Assembly (NCBI GenBank): GCA_945787595.1
Contig: CALZJV010000412.1
Location: forward strand, 1-8,716
Reading direction: 5' to 3'
Length of the DNA: 8,716 bases
DNA from: an uncultured Desulfobacterales bacterium
GTDB taxonomy: Bacteria > Desulfobacterota > Desulfobacteria > Desulfobacterales > JAFDCJ01
Shown in pieces: positions 5,374-8,716 of the stretch. The translations under genes and the position numbers were made by a program. The notes beneath the pieces were generated by a model. It searched no databases and was not told where the DNA came from. It saw nothing but the letters and a program-made list of their open reading frames with translations. The number at the start of each line of letters is the position of its first letter. Within the stretch, counting starts at the first letter, position 1.

Positions 5374-6714
5374 TTAAAACGGCAGCATTCCCTGCTGCAA
5401 TCCCTGCATGCCGCCTTTGTTAAGCTTTTTAAGCATTTTCAGTACTTGGGTGTAATTTTTTAAAAGCCGGTTGACATCCTGCACCCGGGTTCCGCTTCCC
5501 TTGGCTATTCTGCGACGACGACTTCCATTTATAATCCCATGGCGTCGTCGTTCCAGGGGTGTCATCGAATTGATAATGGCTTCAATCCGGACGAGTTCTT
5601 TTTCGTCCATGTCCATATTTTTCATCTGTTTGAGTTTACCCATTCCGGGAATCATTTTCATGATATCGCTCAGCGAGCCCATTTTGCGGATCTGGCGCAT
5701 TTGATCGCGAAAATCCTCCAAGGTAAACTGATTTTTTCGGAGCTTTTTTTCGAGTTCCGCAGCCTTTTTTTCATCGTTTTCATCGACAACGTCCTGGGCT
5801 TTTTCAATCAGAGTTAGCACATCCCCCATGCCCAGGATGCTTGAGGCCAACCTGTCCGGATGAAACGGTTCAAGCTCGTTTAATTTTTCGCCGACCCCGA
5901 TGAATTTGATCGGTTTACCGGTAATTTCCTTGATGGACAAGGCGGCCCCGCCCCGGGCATCCCCATCCATTTTGGTGAGAACAACCCCACCGATGTCCAG
6001 CGCCTCGTTGAAGGATTGGGCGATGTTTACTGCGTCCTGACCGGTCATGGCATCCGCCACCAGGAGAATGTCTGCAGGTTTTACCGCTTCGTTAATCCGG
6101 ATGAGCTCATCCATCAGGTCTTCATCAACATGAAGGCGGCCGGCGGTGTCCAACAGCAGCGTGTCGCAACCTTGCTGGTGAGCAGCCGTTTTGGCATCGC
6201 GGCTGATTTGCACGGGATCCATATCTGCGCTGGAGGAAAATACCGGTACGCTCAGTTGTTCGCCCAATTTTTTAAGTTGATCGATGGCTGCCGGGCGATA
6301 TACATCCGCCGGCACCAGATAAGGCTTTCGTCCCTTGTTACGCAGAAAAACCGCCAGCTTGCCGGCTGTTGTCGTTTTACCGGATCCCTGCAAGCCGACC
6401 AGCATCAAGGATACCGGACTGGGGCCCGAAAGGTTTAGCTCTTCCTGGTGTGACCCCATCATTTCGGTCAATTCTTCATTAACGATCTTGATTATCTGCT
6501 GACCGGGTGTTAGGCTTGTCAGGACTTCCTGACCCAGAGCCCGTTCTTTGACATCGGCTATAAACCGTTTGGCCACGCGATAATGGACATCGGCCTCCAA
6601 AAGGGCCATTCGAATTTCTTTTAATCCCTCCTCAATGTTCTTTTCAGATAACTTCCCGCGTCCTTTGAGCTTTTTAAACGCGGCATCCAGTTTGTCACTT
6701 AATTTTTCAAACAT
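5374..6714 (-). CDS. ffh: Signal recognition particle protein Ffh (SRP54)
   Basis: Ffh is the GTPase subunit of the bacterial signal recognition particle. It binds 4.5S RNA and signal sequences at the ribosome and docks with FtsY at the membrane. The 446-residue length is normal. The N domain spans about residues 1-90. The G domain shows GLQGSGKTT (107-115, P-loop), DVYRPAA (137-143, where many homologues have DTxRPAA), DTAGR (189-193) and TKMDGDARGG (247-256), then FIGVGEKLNELEPFHP. The M domain (about 300-440) contains the conserved FTLEDFRDQMRQIRKMG and the RNA-binding arginine-rich stretch RRRRIAKGSGTRVQDVNRLL. It is the first gene of the leftward operon, behind a recognisable promoter. 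Shine-Dalgarno is modest (GGA about 10 nt before the ATG). Confidence 0.98.
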   Translation of the reverse strand: MFEKLSDKLDAAFKKLKGRGKLSEKNIEEGLKEIRMALLEADVHYRVAKRFIADVKERALGQEVLTSLTPGQQIIKIVNEELTEMMGSHQEELNLSGPSPVSLMLVGLQGSGKTTTAGKLAVFLRNKGRKPYLVPADVYRPAAIDQLKKLGEQLSVPVFSSSADMDPVQISRDAKTAAHQQGCDTLLLDTAGRLHVDEDLMDELIRINEAVKPADILLVADAMTGQDAVNIAQSFNEALDIGGVVLTKMDGDARGGAALSIKEITGKPIKFIGVGEKLNELEPFHPDRLASSILGMGDVLTLIEKAQDVVDENDEKKAAELEKKLRKNQFTLEDFRDQMRQIRKMGSLSDIMKMIPGMGKLKQMKNMDMDEKELVRIEAIINSMTPLERRRHGIINGSRRRRIAKGSGTRVQDVNRLLKNYTQVLKMLKKLNKGGMQGLQQGMLPF

Positions 6715-6745
6715 ATTTATTCCAGCTTGATTCCATAAATTCTTG

Positions 6746-6774
6746 AAAATATAATCTTAAAGATGGTATGTCAA
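6746..6774 (-). promoter_or_regulatory. Sigma70-type promoter of the ffh operon
   Basis: On the minus strand a perfect TTGACA (6774-6769) is followed after 17 nt by TATTTT (6751-6746); an overlapping TATATT (6753-6748) has a 15-nt spacer. Transcription would start near 6738-6740, giving a leader of about 25 nt before the ffh ATG at 6714. It is the only convincing promoter I see for the operon. Confidence 0.65.
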
Positions 6775-6775
6775 G

Positions 6776-6874
6776 TAAATTAATTTCCTTTAAGCAGGAC
6801 TCGGGACATGGCCCCTTATTGGGCCGCCTAATAGCCGATTATGGTGATCAAGCGTGTGTGTGGAAATTAATTTA
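6776..6874. repeat. Perfect 13-bp inverted repeat flanking a 73-bp segment between ffh and rlmN
   Basis: TAAATTAATTTCC (6776-6788) recurs in reverse complement as GGAAATTAATTTA (6862-6874). Each arm contains the self-complementary 10-mer AAATTAATTT. Midway lies a 5-bp GGCCC/GGGCC hairpin (6810-6814 with 6821-6825). One arm borders the ffh -35 box, and the other ends 2 nt before the rlmN start and covers its only GGA. It may be a paired operator, an RNA stem hiding the rlmN ribosome binding site, or a small mobile-type element; the sequence does not decide. Confidence 0.7.
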
Positions 6875-6876
6875 AT

Positions 6877-7932
6877 ATGATGACTGAAACGATGAAAAAA
6901 AACATCCTTGAATTTTCAGGGGATCAATTACGTTCCTGGTTGGCCGAGCGGGAAATTGCAGCCTATCGGACAGACCAGATCCAAAAGTGGGTTTATTTGC
7001 GCCAGGCTGACAACTTCGATGTCATGACAGACTTATCTAAAAATATCAGGTCGTCGTTGTCTCATCAGTTTATAATCAGCCGACTCGAAAACGAACGGGT
7101 CGAGACTTCCCGGGACGGTTCCGTTAAATACCTTTTTAAGCTCAAGGACGGCAAACGGATTGAAAGTGTCCTTATACCGGAACGGGATCACTATACCCTG
7201 TGCGTATCGAGCCAGGTAGGTTGTGCCCAGGATTGCCGGTTTTGCCTGACCGCTGCGGGAGGCTTCGAGCGGAATCTGACCCGGGGAGAGATTGTCGCAC
7301 AGATTCGCGATATCAAAAGGGATCTGGGAGACCAAAAACGCCTAACCAATATCGTTTTTATGGGGATGGGCGAGCCCCTGGCCAATTATAAAAACCTCTT
7401 GAGTGCCATCGGCATCCTGACCGATAACGATGCCGGACTCAGGTTTGCCAGCCGGCGGGTGACGGTATCCACCGCCGGATTGGTACCTAAAATTATCGCC
7501 CTCGGGCGTGATACCCGGGTGAATCTGGCCGTGTCTTTAAATGCAACCGATAATAAAACCCGCAACAGGCTTATGCCGATTAACCGCAAATATCCTCTGG
7601 AAGCGTTAATGGAAGCCTGTCGCCAATATATTCCAGCTCCCGGCCGCAGAATTACTTTCGAATATATTCTTATTAGGGGGATAAACGATTCTGTGGATGA
7701 TGCCGAACGCCTGGCAAAATTGCTGCGATCGATCCGGTGTAAGATTAACCTCATACCTTTCAACACCCATGAGGGCTGTGATTTCGAGCGTCCGGCAGAA
7801 GCCGTGATACAGGCATTTTATGACATTTTATTCGCCAAGAATTATACGGTCATAATCCGCCGGAGTAAAGGGCAGGATATTTCGGCTGCCTGTGGGCAAT
7901 TGCGTGCAAGGAGCTTATCGTTTGGCCTGTAG
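6877..7932 (+). CDS. rlmN: Dual-specificity 23S rRNA A2503 / tRNA A37 C2-methyltransferase RlmN (radical SAM)
   Basis: RlmN is a radical-SAM enzyme that methylates C2 of A2503 in 23S rRNA and of A37 in some tRNAs. The 351 residues are of normal length. The small N-terminal domain contains YRTDQIQKWVY (30-40). The [4Fe-4S] motif is CAQDCRFC (Cys116, Cys120, Cys123). The two methyl-transfer cysteines are Cys109 (in YTLCVSSQVG) and Cys339 (in QDISAACGQL). Other family segments are FMGMGEPLANY, RVTVSTAGLVPKI, LAVSLNA, RLMPINRKYPL, ITFEYILI and NLIPFN. ATGs at 6877, 6880 and 6892 are all possible starts; GTGGA upstream favours the first pair. It is divergent from ffh. The gene is followed by a GC-rich palindrome. 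Confidence 0.97.
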   Translation: MMTETMKKNILEFSGDQLRSWLAEREIAAYRTDQIQKWVYLRQADNFDVMTDLSKNIRSSLSHQFIISRLENERVETSRDGSVKYLFKLKDGKRIESVLIPERDHYTLCVSSQVGCAQDCRFCLTAAGGFERNLTRGEIVAQIRDIKRDLGDQKRLTNIVFMGMGEPLANYKNLLSAIGILTDNDAGLRFASRRVTVSTAGLVPKIIALGRDTRVNLAVSLNATDNKTRNRLMPINRKYPLEALMEACRQYIPAPGRRITFEYILIRGINDSVDDAERLAKLLRSIRCKINLIPFNTHEGCDFERPAEAVIQAFYDILFAKNYTVIIRRSKGQDISAACGQLRARSLSFGL

Positions 7933-7949
7933 CACTTAGCGCAGCCCCC

Positions 7950-7985
7950 GGCCCGTAGGGCCTATGCCCCGGAGGGAGGGCATAG
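7950..7985. repeat. GC-rich palindrome after rlmN, probable diverged copy of the GC module
   Basis: Two overlapping hairpins are visible: GGCCC-GTA-GGGCC (7950-7962), and CTATGCCC (7962-7969) with GGGCATAG (7978-7985) around an 8-nt loop. No T-run follows, so it is not a classic terminator, though it could stall or protect the rlmN transcript. The segment 7953-7975 has CCGTAGG and CCGGAGG at the same 16-nt offset as copy A (2807-2829) and agrees with it at about 17 of 23 positions. Confidence 0.6.
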
Positions 7986-8084
7986 AGGCTTTGGATTGCG
8001 GAATATTGAAGCAGAGAGCATGGCACCTAAGTCAAAGCGTCAAGAATTAGCAGGATTCAGGTGTCAACTTAACCGCCTATCAGA

Positions 8085-8108
8085 GCTGGGTTCATCGCTG
8101 GGTTCATC
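8085..8108. repeat. Tandem 12-bp perfect duplication
   Basis: GCTGGGTTCATC occurs twice back to back (8085-8096 and 8097-8108). It lies between rlmN and the helicase remnant, in a stretch (7986-8128) with no gene I can support. It probably arose by slippage. Confidence 0.8.
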
Positions 8109-8128
8109 ATTATAAGAAACGAGGTTTC

Positions 8129-8344
8129 TCAGACGAGGAAAAGGGGATCGACACTCTTTGTTCCGTCTCTTTTCACTCCGGAAAATTTCCGTTGTGGTTT
8201 TCCTCTCCACTGCGATCGGCCATCACGATTAGGCGCCGGTGATCCGTAGTCAAAAGTCGATAAAATGCGTTGATCGATTTCAGAGCCGATAATTCGATTG
8301 ATGGCGCGCACCATATCCGTATTTAAGCGTACGATAACGAACTG
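8129..8344 (-). pseudogene. Remnant of the C-terminal region of a DEAD-box RNA helicase (RhlE-like)
   Basis: The frame reads LNTDMVRAINRIIGSEIDQR, then ILSTFDYGSPAP, then a basic glutamine/arginine-rich tail ending at a TGA at 8129. This resembles the end of RhlE-type helicases, where a segment like EDxDMVRAIERIIG is followed by ERRxLxxFDY, a proline-alanine stretch and a basic tail. No helicase core motifs (DEAD, SAT, HRIGRTGR) are present, and a stop codon lies just upstream at 8345-8347, so this looks like an eroded gene end. An ATG at 8314 would give 61 residues, but a separate small gene seems less likely. The identification rests on remembered family patterns and is moderate. Confidence 0.45.
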
Positions 8345-8407
8345 TTAGGTAAATAATGCCGCAGGGAATATGACGTCCATGTGAACCGGTAGTTGGTCCC
8401 TTGTCCG

Positions 8408-8433
8408 TGACGGCCTGGGACGGAAGGCCGTCA
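8408..8433 (-). terminator. Hairpin at the stop codon of the PEP-protein phosphotransferase
   Basis: TGACGGCCT and AGGCCGTCA form a perfect 9-bp stem with an 8-nt loop. One arm contains the TGA stop codon of the gene (8431-8433). No T-run follows on the minus strand, so it may act as a transcript-end stabiliser or Rho-independent-like pause rather than a textbook terminator. Confidence 0.5.
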
Positions 8434-8716
8434 AGAGCGTGAATTCCTTATGGCATTCTTCACGTCCAGAACCAATGCAGCGGCCACACTGAGAGACCTG
8501 ATCCCGGTTCTCAGCAATCTGGGGATAACATCGATCCGGCCCGCAAGCTCCCCACAAAGAGACACGGGAGTGTTACCGGATTCCCTGACCACCAACTCGA
8601 TGAGCCGTAGGATAGTTGGATGGTCGTCAATGAAATACTCAGTAACCAGAGGATTCTCTCGCCCAGCGGCCATGGTGTATTGAGTGAGGTCATTAGAGCC
8701 GATGCTTAAAAAGTCC
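8431..8716 (-). CDS. ptsP: Phosphoenolpyruvate-protein phosphotransferase, enzyme I family (partial, C-terminal end)
   Basis: Only the last 94 codons are in the window; the gene begins beyond the right edge. Enzyme I takes phosphate from PEP and passes it to HPr, feeding sugar PTS or regulatory (PtsP-type) cascades. The fragment carries the hallmarks of the PEP-binding barrel: DFLSIGSNDLTQYTMAAGRE (family SIGTNDLTQYxxAxDR), then HPTILRLIELVV, and VSLCGELAG with the catalytic cysteine. The final helix region GIRSLSVAAALVLDVKNAIR departs from the usual SxSPxxIPxVK, and GELAGR has Arg where Asp is normal, so this is a divergent member. Whether it is ptsI, ptsP or a multidomain fusion cannot be told from this end; the symbol is tentative. 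Confidence 0.85.
   Translation of the reverse strand, partial: DFLSIGSNDLTQYTMAAGRENPLVTEYFIDDHPTILRLIELVVRESGNTPVSLCGELAGRIDVIPRLLRTGIRSLSVAAALVLDVKNAIRNSRS

Noticed and set aside
6016..6438. 140-residue plus-strand open frame opposite ffh
   Set aside because: It is fully contained in the conserved ffh coding region on the other strand and shows no known family pattern, so it is a shadow frame.
8020..8115. Short plus-strand frame MAPKSKRQELAGF... of 31 residues with a purine-rich leader
   Set aside because: It is too short and spans a tandem 12-bp duplication, with no family resemblance. A real small protein cannot be excluded but is not supported.
8345..8557. 70-residue minus-strand frame beginning MWGACGPDRC
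   Set aside because: Its first part lies in another frame over the enzyme I coding region and the rest has no recognisable similarity.

Overview
The window looks like a bacterial chromosome fragment, most likely from a sulfate-reducer-like lineage of the former Deltaproteobacteria (Desulfobacterota). This is inferred from gene order. The minus strand carries ffh - rpsP - (khpA remnant) - rimM - trmD - a SPOUT methyltransferase of the TrmD-associated type - rplS - rnhB - yraN - rsmI, an arrangement typical of that group. No rRNA, tRNA, CRISPR array, IS transposase or phage gene was seen.

Layout. Positions 1-6714 are one long leftward run of ten translation and RNA-maintenance genes. It starts at a good sigma70-type promoter ahead of ffh (about 6746-6774) and leaves the window inside rsmI. 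Its products cover SRP targeting (Ffh), ribosomal proteins bS16 and bL19, 16S maturation (RimM), tRNA m1G37 methylation (TrmD), an uncharacterised RNA methyltransferase, RNase HII, a nuclease-fold protein (YraN) and 16S rRNA 2'-O-methylation (RsmI). Divergently from ffh, rlmN (6877-7932, plus strand) encodes the radical-SAM 23S/tRNA m2A methyltransferase. Positions 7933-8430 hold a GC-rich palindrome, a short tandem duplication and what looks like the eroded C-terminal end of a DEAD-box RNA helicase. The right edge (8431-8716, minus) is the C-terminal end of a PEP-protein phosphotransferase (enzyme I family).

The unusual part lies between the genes. Nearly every sizeable gap of the operon carries its own array of degenerate 7-9 nt units in strict register. 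At four sites (966-1061, 2677-2848, 3493-3558, 4347-4437) the units recur in opposite orientation on the other side of a spacer or GC-rich core, giving a long imperfect palindrome. The unit differs at each site (about ACAGGATTx, TGGAATAx, GTGGCTTA, AGTTGATT), but the architecture is shared. A fifth, direct-only array of 7-mers lies at 880-914. These arrays touch or supply gene ends: the last codons and stop of trmD, the final bases of rimM, and the apparent leaders of trmD and the methyltransferase, neither of which has a clear Shine-Dalgarno.

A separate 33-nt GC-rich module occurs nearly identically at 2797-2829 (inside the TGGAATAx array) and 5045-5077, with a diverged copy near 7953-7975. 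The 5045-5077 copy sits where the first two thirds of khpA should be. Only the last 23 or so KhpA residues remain, without the GxxG loop, and they run into rimM, which starts at an overlapping TTG. The best candidates for something undescribed are this set of unrelated-sequence, same-architecture arrays and the disruption of khpA by the GC-rich module.
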